This document shows, piece by piece, positions 8,217 through 16,909 of a DNA stretch of 64,000 bases; position 1 is the first letter of the stretch, and each line of letters opens with the position of its first letter. This DNA comes from VXNE01 sp965217825 (lineage in GTDB: Bacteria; Pseudomonadota; Gammaproteobacteria; Pseudomonadales; Azotimanducaceae). The DNA is taken from positions 1,240,001 to 1,304,000 of the forward strand of contig OZ244571.1 of the NCBI GenBank assembly GCA_965217825.1. The letters run 5' to 3'. A model generated the notes under the pieces. That model worked only from the letters and a program-made list of their open reading frames with translations. It was not told the DNA's origin and made no database searches. The position numbers and the translations under genes were made by a program.

Positions 8217-9719
8217 ATGAATCTCTCCATCGCCGCCTTTGACCGAGGCTTACACGTCGGGAGCGATGACGCCGCGGGGAGTCATCGAGCAAGTTGGCGA
8301 AGCTATACGGCGCGGTGCTGATCGCTACGCGTGGATACACGTGCTGGACGAAGCGGCATTGGGAACATATCTGGGTCGGCTCGAAACGCTCGACCCGGCG
8401 GAGCATCCCTTGTGGGGCGTGCCGTTCGCGATCAAGGACAACATCGATCTTGCCGGCTGTCCCACCACGGCGGCATGTCCCGCCTATTCGTACGTCCCGC
8501 AGGCATCCGCGAACGTCGTGCACCGGTTGTTGGCAGCCGGCGCGATTCCGGTCGGCAAGACCAATCTCGATCAGTTTGCCACCGGCCTGGTGGGCACGCG
8601 TTCGCCCTACGGCGCGATGCGCAACGCCATCGATCCGGACTATATCGCTGGAGGAAGCAGCGGCGGCTCGGCTGTGGCGGTCAGACTCGGCATGTGCAGT
8701 TTCGCCCTCGGCACCGATACCGCGGGGTCAGGGCGTATCCCGGCTGCGCTCAACGAACTGGTCGGCTTCAAGCCGTCGTTCGGCTGGTGGTCGGCGCGGG
8801 GCGTAGTGCCCGCCTGCCGTACCCTCGACTGCGTTTCGGTTTTTGCGGGTTCCGTCGCGGACGCGCGCGCCGTCCCTGGCTCGCGGAACGGTATGCCGTG
8901 CTGGAAATGTTCCTGAAGCTGCATTACGAAGACGTGCACCCCGTCACGCGCGAAATCATCGCCGGAGGTGCCGCGCCTTCGGCGGCTTCCGCTTTCCACG
9001 CGCAGTACGAACTCGCCGAACTGAAGCGCCAAGCGTCTCGAATATTCGAAACGGCGGACGTGCTCATCCTGCCGACGGCGCCGACGATATTCGCCGTCGA
9101 GGAGGTGGAGCGCGACCCCGTGGCGACGAACAGTCGACTGGGCGTCTTTGCCAACTTCGTCAATCTTCTCGACCTGTGCGCGCTGGCCATTCCCGCGGGC
9201 AGATTGCCGTCCGGATTGCCGTTGGGTGTCACATTGATCGCGCCGGCGGGCCGGGACCATGCTCTGCTCGACTACGGTGCGCGGTTGCTCGGCGAGTCCG
9301 CCGCAACCGGCGAGCGTCCCGGTGAGACCCACGTCGCGGTCTGCGGCGCGCACCTTTCGGGACAGCCACGCAACGGCGAGTTGAGGCGACTCGGCGGCTA
9401 TCTCGTCCGCAGCGCCCACACGAGCGCCCGCTATCGGCTCTACGCCCTGCCGGACGGCAAGCGACCCGCGCTGATTCGCGACGAAACCGACGGCGCAGCC
9501 ATTGCGGTGGAGGTCTGGTCGCTTCCGACGACCGCTGTCGGTGCTTTTCTCACCGGTATCGGCCAGCCCCTCGGACTCGGCAGGATCGAGTTGTCCGATG
9601 ACGCCTGGGTCGGCGGCTTCATCGCGGAACCCGTCGCCGTAGTCGGCGCGACCGAGATTACCCGCTTCGGCGGCTGGCGCACCTACCGGGCTTCAGGGCG
9701 AGGACATGGATCAGGTTGA
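8217..9719 (+). pseudogene. atzF: Allophanate hydrolase, two frameshifts and an internal deletion
   Basis: Amidase-signature enzyme that splits allophanate into ammonia and CO2, the second step of the urea amidolyase route. The expected start MNLSIAA (ATG at 8217) is in one frame. From about 8236 the frame shifts and reads through the amidase core with FAIKDNID (Lys), GGSSGGSAVA (Ser) and DTAGSGRIPA (Ser). At about 8870 it shifts again into PWLAERYAVLEMF...HPVTREI, followed by the C-terminal specificity domain (PRNGELRRLGGYLV ... ITRFGGWRTY). Between DARA and PWLAERY roughly 100-130 residues normally present are missing. With two shifts and a deletion this cannot give a full enzyme. The 3' end overlaps the convergent aldo/keto reductase by 9 bp. 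Confidence 0.88.
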
Positions 9720-10589
9720 CTCCGCCGAATCAAATTGCCTGCTCACGCGGCGCTTCGCTTCCTCATAGACGTCGTCAGATAACGGGCCTCTGCTCGCCGC
9801 GCGAACGTTGTCCGCCAGATGATCGAGACTCAACGTGCCGATGATCGTCGTGTTCACGTGCGAATGGCTGATGGTGAAGCGCAGCATGAACTCCATCATC
9901 GACATGTTCTCGCGCAAGTCGTCGGTAGCCGTGGTAGCCCGCGCGCTGCGCGCCACATCGCTCCGAATGACCGTGCCCGCGCCCCCACGCGATGCCCTGG
10001 TGATCCACTCGTGGTGCTGCGGCTGCGCCAGTGAATACGGAATCTGAAACGCATCGAACACGCCCATCTCGATCTGTTCCCTGAGGTTTGGCAGGTCGCC
10101 CGACATGCCCGTGAAGCGGATCTTGCCCTCGGCTCTTAACACGTCGAGCTCTGCAACCGAGTCGTTTTCCTCGAGCACTGATCGCGTCGGGTTGTGGTGA
10201 AACTGCACGAGGTCCAGATGATCGGTCTTCATGCGCTCCAGGCTTTGCTCGACACAAGCGCGGATGTTCTGTCGCGTAAACACATGAGGAGGCCGCTCGC
10301 CCGATGCCGGTCGAGGTTGGTTGATCGGGCAGCCACATTTGCTCGCGAGAAAATACTGGTCGCGGCGATGAGAGATCGCCTCGCCGATTAGAGTCTCCGA
10401 GTCGCCGTAATCCGGTGAGGTGTCGATGAAGTTGATGCCGGCATCGAGGACGGCATTCAACAAACGCTTCGCGGGCTCTGCCTCTATCGCACGCCCCCTG
10501 AGGCCGGCCATCAGTTCCATTGCGCCATAGCCGAGCCGGGTGACCTCGAAACCGGTTCGCCCGAGCATCGTTTTTGGAAGATCGCTCAT
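9711..10589 (-). CDS. Aldo/keto reductase
   Basis: 292 aa, the normal size for a soluble NADPH-dependent TIM-barrel reductase. The catalytic tetrad residues are seen: DTSPDYGDSE (Asp56, Tyr61), LASKCG (Lys84) and VQFHHNP (His near residue 133). The N-terminal MLGRTGFEVTRLGYGAMEL and IGTLSLDHLADNV near the C-terminus are typical of the AKR11/AKR13-like bacterial group; the substrate cannot be told. The start ATG at 10589 gives the canonical N-terminus. It converges with the broken allophanate hydrolase and is divergent from the HtrA-like gene, with an 18-bp gap that must contain both initiation regions. Confidence 0.9.
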   Translation of the reverse strand: MSDLPKTMLGRTGFEVTRLGYGAMELMAGLRGRAIEAEPAKRLLNAVLDAGINFIDTSPDYGDSETLIGEAISHRRDQYFLASKCGCPINQPRPASGERPPHVFTRQNIRACVEQSLERMKTDHLDLVQFHHNPTRSVLEENDSVAELDVLRAEGKIRFTGMSGDLPNLREQIEMGVFDAFQIPYSLAQPQHHEWITRASRGGAGTVIRSDVARSARATTATDDLRENMSMMEFMLRFTISHSHVNTTIIGTLSLDHLADNVRAASRGPLSDDVYEEAKRRVSRQFDSAEST

Positions 10590-10607
10590 CTCGCATGCCC
10601 CGCGGGG

Positions 10608-11702
10608 TTGGGAGTCGTGGTGAAGGGTGGGAGATTTGGTCTCCGAAGCAGTTCTGTATTAGACAGCCTTCCCCAGCCGAATGAAAAGCGGGATGATGGA
10701 GTGCGCTTGAGCGACGCGGATGGAGAAGTAATATTGGATGGCGAGTGGGCGTTTCCGGACGCGTTGCAGCCTGGTGCCGAGGATGTGAGCTTCGATCTCG
10801 ACGCTGCCTTGAACGCCGTGGTCATGTTGCGAGCCGAGATCCCAGCCGATGCGTTTACCGCATCCGCGCTCGGAACGGAACGCATCGGCAACGGCGTTGT
10901 CATCGACGACGACGGGTTGGTCTTGACCATTGGCTACCTGATCGCGGAAGCGAGCAGCATCTGGCTGACGAGCAACTTGGGCACGACCGTCGCTGCATAT
11001 TCTCTGGCATACGATCACGTCACCGGATTCGGGCTGGTCCGTGCAGTGGAACCGTTGAGTGCCACGGTTCTCCAGCGCGGCAGCGCGGATTCGTGCGAAC
11101 GCGGCGATCAAGTGTTCGTTATCGGCCAGGGCGGGCGATCGCATGCCTTGAAAGCCAGCCTGACCGACAAGCGGGAATTCGCGGGTTACTGGGAATACTT
11201 GCTCGACGAAGCTTTGTTCACCGCACCCGCACATCCGGAATGGGGCGGTGCGGCGCTGGTCGGAGAAGACGGCAAGCTGTTGGGGATCGGCTCTCTACTG
11301 GTACAGGAGGTCATCAGCGGAGAGAAGGTGCAAGGCAACATGCTCGTACCGATCGACCTCCTGAATCGCACGCTCGACAACTTGTTGACCACTGGGCGTT
11401 CCCCGGGGCAGCCGCGACCATGGCTCGGAATGTTCACTGGGGAAGCGGGCGGCCGACTCGTGGTCAGCGGGCTCGCGCGCGGTGGTCCCGGGGCAACGGC
11501 CGGCATGCGGCCGGGCGATGTGGTTCGAGAGATCGACGGCGAACGTGTGTCGACCCTCGCGCAGATGCTATCCGCGGTCTGGAAACTCGGCCCGGTCGGG
11601 GTGACCGTTCCCGTGACGTTTGCGCGTGCAGGCCAAGTGCGGAGATGCAAGATCGAGTCCGCAGATCGCACCGACTTCCTGAAGAAGCCCGTACTGCATT
11701 GA
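10608..11702 (+). CDS. HtrA-like PDZ protein lacking the catalytic triad (pseudoprotease)
   Basis: 364 aa. Residues 65-255 follow the trypsin-like S1C fold (GNGVVIDDDGLVLTIGYLI ... GLVRAVEPL ... PEWGGAALVGEDGKLLGIGS). Residues 270-350 are a PDZ domain (PWLGMFTGEAGGRLVVSGLA ... GDVVREIDGERV). All three triad positions differ from active HtrA. The TNxHV histidine position is Tyr110, the aspartate of D-x-A-L-L falls in DHVTGFGLV with Gly140, and GNSGG is PEWGG (Trp212). It therefore looks like a binding rather than cleaving protein. No clear signal peptide is present. The start is uncertain: the GTG/TTG region near 10608 gives about 45 weakly conserved residues before EWAFPDALQP, and a TTG at 10734 is an alternative. 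Confidence 0.75.
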   Translation: MGVVVKGGRFGLRSSSVLDSLPQPNEKRDDGVRLSDADGEVILDGEWAFPDALQPGAEDVSFDLDAALNAVVMLRAEIPADAFTASALGTERIGNGVVIDDDGLVLTIGYLIAEASSIWLTSNLGTTVAAYSLAYDHVTGFGLVRAVEPLSATVLQRGSADSCERGDQVFVIGQGGRSHALKASLTDKREFAGYWEYLLDEALFTAPAHPEWGGAALVGEDGKLLGIGSLLVQEVISGEKVQGNMLVPIDLLNRTLDNLLTTGRSPGQPRPWLGMFTGEAGGRLVVSGLARGGPGATAGMRPGDVVREIDGERVSTLAQMLSAVWKLGPVGVTVPVTFARAGQVRRCKIESADRTDFLKKPVLH

Positions 11703-12030
11703 GTCCGAGCGCGCCATCTCAGGTGCGCTACACCTTGGACGCCTTGCGGCCCCGACGACGGCACTTCAAGGACGTCTTGGTACGGGGTCAGCGGCGACAA
11801 CAGGCCCTTCGCTATCGACCAGCAATACCGGCACCCCGCCGTCTACTGTTTCCTCGACACGACTACGCGTGCTTGCAGCGCCCGCGATTGAGTACCGGGG
11901 CTTTCGTGTCGCAGCGGTAGCCGCGAAGTCGTGGGCGTCGAGCGCGCCAAGGCGCCAGAATCGCGTCGGGCGACAATCCCACGGGGATTGCGGACATCGG
12001 CGATTGCGCGTTGCTCGGCGCGCATTCACG
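11703..12030. other. Intergenic, no supported gene; short sequence shared with 3.69 kb
   Basis: No credible gene. The stretch near 11978-12006 (CCCACGGGGATTGCGGACAT and onward) repeats with two mismatches near 3690-3718, in both cases upstream of a Uma2 sequence. The two copies encode NPTGIADIGD and RPTAISDIGD in one frame, so they may be remnants of one lost coding sequence. Confidence 0.4.
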
Positions 12031-12197
12031 CTAGTGTTCCGTCAAGTCTAAAAATGCGAGTGTAGCTGCGAGGGATTTTTGGTTCCTGGCGAGGCGCGAC
12101 GACGCGGTGTGGCAGGCACCACACAAGGAGGAGCAACGAAGCCAGGGGCCGAAAAGACCCGCAGATACCCGCAGATTTAGACTTGACGGAGCACTAG
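12031..12197. mobile_element. MITE-like palindromic element, IS630-type ends
   Basis: The ends are 22-bp inverted repeats: CTAGTGTTCCGTCAAGTCTA at 12031-12050 (continuing to 12052), and 12176-12197, whose reverse complement is identical but for one base. TA dinucleotides flank the GTG(T/C)TCCGTCAAG ends, as expected for IS630/mariner-type insertion with a TA target duplication. The interior is also an imperfect palindrome (TTTTTGGTTCCTGGC against GCCAGGGGCCGAAAA), with a central hairpin GTGTGG-CAGG-CACCAC. It is about 167 bp and has no coding capacity. No second copy was noticed in this window. Confidence 0.75.
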
Positions 12198-12288
12198 GCA
12201 AGGCGGTTTGAATGCGTAAACGAGCCCATGATATTTTCGCTGGCAATGCGCCGAAGGGCGCGGCGGTGCCTGACTGAGGGACGTACCC

Positions 12289-12987
12289 ATGAAGCGAAAC
12301 CCCGTTCTTTCCGCCGAAGACCCCATGTATCCGAGTTCCGACGGTCTGCCGTTGGCTGAAAACGACTGGCAGTTGAAGGCGATCCACGACGCCTACGGCG
12401 CGCTGAACGTTCGCTACCTGGATCGACCTGACGTATACGTGTCGTGCGACCTGCTGATCTATTACGAGGAGGGCGACCCTCGCAAGTCCGTGGCGCCGGA
12501 TGTTTTTGTCGTTTTCGGGGCGGCGAAGCGCAACCGCATGATCTACAAGCTGTGGGAGGAGCCGAAGGCGCCGGACTTCGTTCTGGAAGTGGCGTCCAAG
12601 AACACATGGCGGGAGGACTTGGGTCGGAAGCGCGCCCTCTATGCGCAATTTGGGGTGCGGGAGTATTGGCTTTTCGACCCGAAGGAGGAGTACTTCGATC
12701 CCGCGCTTCAGGGGCTCGGCTTGCGGGGGCGCGCCTATCGGCCGCTGCTGGCACGCGTGGAGAATGGCGCGCGGGTGATTCGGAGCGAAGTGCTTGGTCT
12801 CGATCTGCGCGTCGAGAACCAGACGCTGCGTTTTCGCGACTTCGCAACGGGCGAGCAGCTTCGCAGCCATGCGGAGGCGGCGACGGCTCTAGCGAACGCC
12901 ACGACGGGCCTCGCGGAGGAGAAGGTCGCCCGCCGGATTGCCGAGGCTCGAATCGCCGAACTGGAAGCGCGCCTGCGCGAACCGTAG
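12289..12987 (+). CDS. Uma2 family (DUF820) putative endonuclease
   Basis: 232 aa. Residues 20-175 match Uma2, a PD-(D/E)XK-fold family. SVAPDVFVVFG supplies the aspartate and DFVLEVASKNT the glutamate with a downstream lysine context, followed by DLGRKRALYAQFGVREYWLF and RSEVLGLDLRVE. The last 45 residues are an alanine/glutamate-rich helix, probably coiled coil, as often seen in this family. The function of Uma2 proteins is unproven; a nuclease role is inferred from the fold. An ATG at 12289 follows GAGGGACGTACCC. The truncated relative at 3760-3975 appears to derive from the same family copy. Confidence 0.85.
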   Translation: MKRNPVLSAEDPMYPSSDGLPLAENDWQLKAIHDAYGALNVRYLDRPDVYVSCDLLIYYEEGDPRKSVAPDVFVVFGAAKRNRMIYKLWEEPKAPDFVLEVASKNTWREDLGRKRALYAQFGVREYWLFDPKEEYFDPALQGLGLRGRAYRPLLARVENGARVIRSEVLGLDLRVENQTLRFRDFATGEQLRSHAEAATALANATTGLAEEKVARRIAEARIAELEARLREP

Positions 12988-13002
12988 CGCGTGGCGTAAC
13001 CG

Positions 13003-14847
13003 TCACGCGTTCCGCATACCGTAGCCCAATTTCCGTATCTCCTTGCGGAACCTCGGCTCGGCATGCGTCCGCACGACGAGGCTCCGCTCGCCGACGCGCT
13101 GGCAAAGATTGGCGGTGCGTTTATTTTTGGCGAGCAGGTTCGCCAGATCCGCATCGACGCACTCCACGATCAATGCCATGCCCGTTGGGCATAGCGCCGC
13201 GGCGCGCCGTTCCGTGTCCCGCAGAAACCGTTCGACGGTTTCCGGCAAGGGTTGATCGTCCCGCGCCTGAAGAAACTCGCGCAATACCCCCATGGGCTGC
13301 CCGCTCTCGACGCTGGACAGGGTCTTGTCGCGATCGAGGCGCCATACCTGTTCGGATTCCGCGGTCGCGAACGCTTCGAGCAACAGTCGCTCATCTGACG
13401 GGAGAGGCGCGTCCGAAACCTGAATCCGCAAATCCGGAAACAGGGTCAGCGATCCTCGACTTGTCGGTGTGCTCGGTTCGTAGCGATCAGTCAATCCAAG
13501 GCAGTAGGCCCCCAGCGCGTTAAGGCGGAAGCAATGCAGGCCGTCGTAGCGGCTCAAGAACGCGAGCTCGTCGCTTCCCGGCATCTCCCAATAGTCGCGT
13601 CGCGCGCCTTCGGGTTCGATATAGGCGATGTCGATCAGCCCCAAGGTGGCGGCGATTTCGAATAGGAAACACAGGATGTAGCGTTCCTGCAGTATGTTCC
13701 AGCCGTGGGAACCTCCATATCCGAGGCTGTCGTATCGCTGCTCGAAGAAATACAACTTCCATGGATCGCGAATCACGTCGAAATCGAACTCCGCCGCTTG
13801 CATGAACCGCGAAAACTCCTCGACGCGAACCCAGCGGCCCACCGGGCACTCCTCGAGGGCTGCGGCGACCATCCCTCGGCGCATGGATGGCGCGGTCATC
13901 GAGCGCTTGCCCCGGCCGCGCTGCCCCTTGATGGTGTCGACGCGATTGAATTCGTCGAGCAGCGAGCTCTTCAACCAGCGTTGCCAGAGTTTTTTCAAGG
14001 TTCCCGCCGCCGATGCGCGCAACGCGGCGTGCCCCGCCTTGGTCAGCGCGAGTTTTCGTCCCCGCAGTTCGACGAGTCTGGCGGCTTGCACCAACAATGG
14101 CCAAACGAAAGCTCTGATAGGTCCGACAACCTGATGCCAAGCCTTCTTTTTGTGCGCGACGGGGTGGAAAAAGTCCCCTTCCAACAGATTGTCGGCGATC
14201 AGTCGCACCGCTGCGGCGGAGGGTTGCGAAGTCTTCGCGCTCACGGCGATACCGCCGCGATCAATCAGTCGCAGGACGGTGAATAGATCCCGAAGCGCGG
14301 CGTGCTCCATGTTGCGCTGGATCAGCGGAACCATCTCGCTACTGTCCTGCGTCGTGTGGTAGCCGACAAATCGTCGAATTTCGTCGGGCGGCTCGTCCAG
14401 CGTTTCCAAGGTGGGTTCTTCGGGAGGCGGCACGAAGTCCCGCAGCCGCCCGGCAAGATCGGGGGGAATGGACTCCGGCTGGTATCCGTACCGAGTCTCG
14501 ACGTAGACAAAAAGGCGCAACGGCGTGAGCGCGCAGTGGCCGTAATGGTCGACCGGGTATGGCGCGACGCCGTGCTTGGCGCGAAATCGCTCGACATCCA
14601 GTTTGCTGTCCAGCGAATACAGCGTTTCGCGCACGGCGAGTTGCTGGGTTTCGTCGAGGCCGTGCCAAAGGTGGCGCAGTCGATCACCGTCGAGTTGACG
14701 CTCGAGCGCGGCGATCAGGTCGGCTTTGCGGGTTGGTTTGGCGACTTCCGGCGTGAGCCGTAGGAGCTTCTTCAGATCCTCTACAGACAGCAGCCCCAGC
14801 GCTTCTGCGAGATTTGCTGGCGGCAAGTTGTAGCGGTAGCTCGGCAT
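13003..14847 (-). CDS. Helicase-associated (XPB/Ssl2 N-terminal-like, Helicase_C_3) protein
   Basis: 614 aa. The N-terminal about 55 residues contain a SAP-like helix-extension-helix (LSVEDLKKLLRLTPE...TRKADLIAALE). The middle is helical and winged-helix-like. The C-terminal 150 residues (PDLRIQVSDAPLPSDERLLL ... YRLD-type block VWRLDRDKTLSS ... LPETVERFLRD) match the Helicase_C_3/XPB-like module that in bacteria occurs as a stand-alone protein or beside helicases. No Walker motifs are visible, so it is not itself a helicase. No helicase gene adjoins it. The ATG at 14847 opens the family-typical MPSYRYNLPPANLAEALG. Confidence 0.75.
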   Translation of the reverse strand: MPSYRYNLPPANLAEALGLLSVEDLKKLLRLTPEVAKPTRKADLIAALERQLDGDRLRHLWHGLDETQQLAVRETLYSLDSKLDVERFRAKHGVAPYPVDHYGHCALTPLRLFVYVETRYGYQPESIPPDLAGRLRDFVPPPEEPTLETLDEPPDEIRRFVGYHTTQDSSEMVPLIQRNMEHAALRDLFTVLRLIDRGGIAVSAKTSQPSAAAVRLIADNLLEGDFFHPVAHKKKAWHQVVGPIRAFVWPLLVQAARLVELRGRKLALTKAGHAALRASAAGTLKKLWQRWLKSSLLDEFNRVDTIKGQRGRGKRSMTAPSMRRGMVAAALEECPVGRWVRVEEFSRFMQAAEFDFDVIRDPWKLYFFEQRYDSLGYGGSHGWNILQERYILCFLFEIAATLGLIDIAYIEPEGARRDYWEMPGSDELAFLSRYDGLHCFRLNALGAYCLGLTDRYEPSTPTSRGSLTLFPDLRIQVSDAPLPSDERLLLEAFATAESEQVWRLDRDKTLSSVESGQPMGVLREFLQARDDQPLPETVERFLRDTERRAAALCPTGMALIVECVDADLANLLAKNKRTANLCQRVGERSLVVRTHAEPRFRKEIRKLGYGMRNA

Positions 14848-14913
14848 ATTGCGTGTGATCGTGAAAGCGTTTCGTGCCTGTACGCCGCGCCCGCCGCTTG
14901 CGCTGCGCGCGCG

Positions 14914-16566
14914 CTAGTTGCTGCGCAGCACCCGTCCGGCGCACACGTCCGTCAGTTCGTCGTCGCGGAGAAGGACCTCGCCGTTGCACAGCGTCGCCTT
15001 GTAGCCGACAGCGCGCTGAATGAAGCGCGGCGCGCCGAACGGGAAGTCGTGGACGATTTTCGGCATCCGCTCCTCCAACCGGTCCAGGTCGAAGACATTG
15101 ATATCGGCGCGTTTGCCCACGGCCAAGGTGCCCCGGTCGTCGAGACCGAGCACATCTGCTGGCACCGCGCTGATCCGGCGCACGGCCTCCTGCAAGCTGT
15201 AGACACCTGCGTCGCGAGCCCAGTGGGACAGGACGAAAGTTGCCCATCCGGAGTCGATCATCTGGCTCACGTGCGCGCCGGCGTCGCCCAGACCCGGCAT
15301 CGCCCAATCCATGGTGATCAGCTTTTGCAAGGCTTCCAGGTCGGTGTTGAAGCCGCGGAGATGGAACAGCGCCTCGCCGTCGGTCTGGTCGGTGATGCGC
15401 AACCAGGTCTCCACGGGATGCTCCCCCGCGGCTTGCGCCTTGTGATACAGGCTTTCATCAGGTTGGTGGGTGTAGCGTGGTCTTTGCGCGTCGCCCATCC
15501 AGAACCAGCGTTTCATCGTTTCCATCGCCGGTTCGCCCTGGGCCTTGACCTCGTCGATCAACTGGCGTCGGGTTTCGGCGTGCCGAATCGCCTTCAGACG
15601 ACCGTCGAAGTCGTGCTTGCGCAGCGCGATCCACGCCGGCGTACGGAAGAAGTTGTTGGTCATCAAGCCGCCAACGCCCCCGCCGCTTCTCGGCACGGTG
15701 ACGGAGGTCACCTTGAGGCCTTCGGCGCGCATGGCCATCACCTTTTCGTTCAGGCGTTCGGGGCCGAACTCGAGCGCCGAACTGAATAGCGCGCCGCGGG
15801 CCAGGCGCGCCTCGTCGGCGATGAGCGCTATTTCCTCTTCGAATTCACGGAAGTCGGACACCGTCTGCATCAAACCGCCGTGCGCGCCGACTTCCCTGGC
15901 TACCGCCCGCAGCTCGTCGCGATGGGCGAAGGTGCCGGGAATTGAACGGCCGTCGGGCAGGCGGTGTTGCGGCAATCGGTTGGTGGAGAAACCGACCGCG
16001 CCTTCCTTGACCGACTGTCCGGCCAGCGCTGCGATTTGTTGGATTTCATCTTCGGTGGCGGGCTCTTCAACCGCGCGCTCGCCCATCACGTAAAACCGCG
16101 TGGCGCAATGGCCGACCAACCCGCAAATGTTGATCGAGGGTCCCAGTGCTTCAAGGGCGTCGAGATAGCTGCCATAGGACTCCCAGTTCCACGGTAATCC
16201 GTGCAGGATGGCCTTCTTGGGGATGTCCTCGACCGTCTCCATCATGCCGGCGAGAAACTCTCTGTCGGCAGGCTTGCAGGGCGCGAACGTCACGCCGCAG
16301 TTGCCGAGCAGGGCTGTCGTGACGCCGTGCCACGACACGGACGTGACCTGCGGGTCCCAACCGATCTGGGCATCGAGGTGTGTATGCAGGTCGACGAAGC
16401 CGGGCGATACGATCAATCCATCAGCTTGAATCTCTTCCTTGCCTCTGCCGTCGACCTTGCCGATCTCGACGATTTGATCGCCGTCCACGGCGACGTCCGC
16501 ACGGAAGGGCTCGCTTCCCGTGCCGTCGACTACGTTGCCGCCCCGAATGACTAGATCGTGACTCAT
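14914..16566 (-). CDS. N-acyl-D-amino-acid deacylase-type amidohydrolase
   Basis: 550 aa from the ATG at 16566, preceded by GGGAAA. The frame stays open to 16725, but the extra 53 codons are not family-like. It shows the amidohydrolase order: DLVIRGGNVVDGTG at the start, metal ligands FVDLHTHLDAQ near residue 65, GNCGVTFAP, then GLGDAGAH with a metal-site aspartate/histidine near 450 and a C-terminal LAVGKRADINVFD. This is the D-aminoacylase / dihydroorotase-like subgroup acting on N-acyl-D-amino acids or cyclic amides; the exact substrate is unknown. It is a single gene. Confidence 0.88.
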   Translation of the reverse strand: MSHDLVIRGGNVVDGTGSEPFRADVAVDGDQIVEIGKVDGRGKEEIQADGLIVSPGFVDLHTHLDAQIGWDPQVTSVSWHGVTTALLGNCGVTFAPCKPADREFLAGMMETVEDIPKKAILHGLPWNWESYGSYLDALEALGPSINICGLVGHCATRFYVMGERAVEEPATEDEIQQIAALAGQSVKEGAVGFSTNRLPQHRLPDGRSIPGTFAHRDELRAVAREVGAHGGLMQTVSDFREFEEEIALIADEARLARGALFSSALEFGPERLNEKVMAMRAEGLKVTSVTVPRSGGGVGGLMTNNFFRTPAWIALRKHDFDGRLKAIRHAETRRQLIDEVKAQGEPAMETMKRWFWMGDAQRPRYTHQPDESLYHKAQAAGEHPVETWLRITDQTDGEALFHLRGFNTDLEALQKLITMDWAMPGLGDAGAHVSQMIDSGWATFVLSHWARDAGVYSLQEAVRRISAVPADVLGLDDRGTLAVGKRADINVFDLDRLEERMPKIVHDFPFGAPRFIQRAVGYKATLCNGEVLLRDDELTDVCAGRVLRSN

Positions 16567-16909
16567 GGTTTCCCAACTTGGGCTGATATTCGTCTGCCTC
16601 GATGATAGGCGATGCACTTTACTGTCGCCATCGCGACGGCGGATAAGCTCTCGGCACCTCAGTGATCCACAACGAACCAAGGCGAGGTAGCGTAAAATAA
16701 AGGGTGGACGAGAACACTCGAACAAGTGATCGATTCGGAGCGCCCATAACCGATCAATCCGAGGCGCTTGCCCTCTCCCGAACGGCTGGCGAACGACAGT
16801 TTCATGGACCAGCTACTACTACCGACGATCATCGCGGCGCTCCTCCGGCAAGCCGGCTGCGCGGCGGTGTGGCCGTTCGCGCTCGCGACGGCAAGCGTGG
16901 GAACCTGAA
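16567..16909. other. Intergenic, nothing recognised
   Basis: The stretch between the divergent amidohydrolase and DprA-like genes holds no credible gene. Short frames on both strands lack recognisable motifs. It probably contains both promoters, but no clear -10/-35 pair stood out. Confidence 0.4.

Noticed and set aside
4127..8230. Long minus-strand frames opposite urea carboxylase
   Set aside because: No start context or motifs. The plus-strand frame is a complete, recognisable enzyme.
12444..13523. 359-codon plus-strand frame overlapping Uma2 and the helicase-associated gene
   Set aside because: It crosses two well-supported genes and is Arg/Ala/Gly-rich with no family features.
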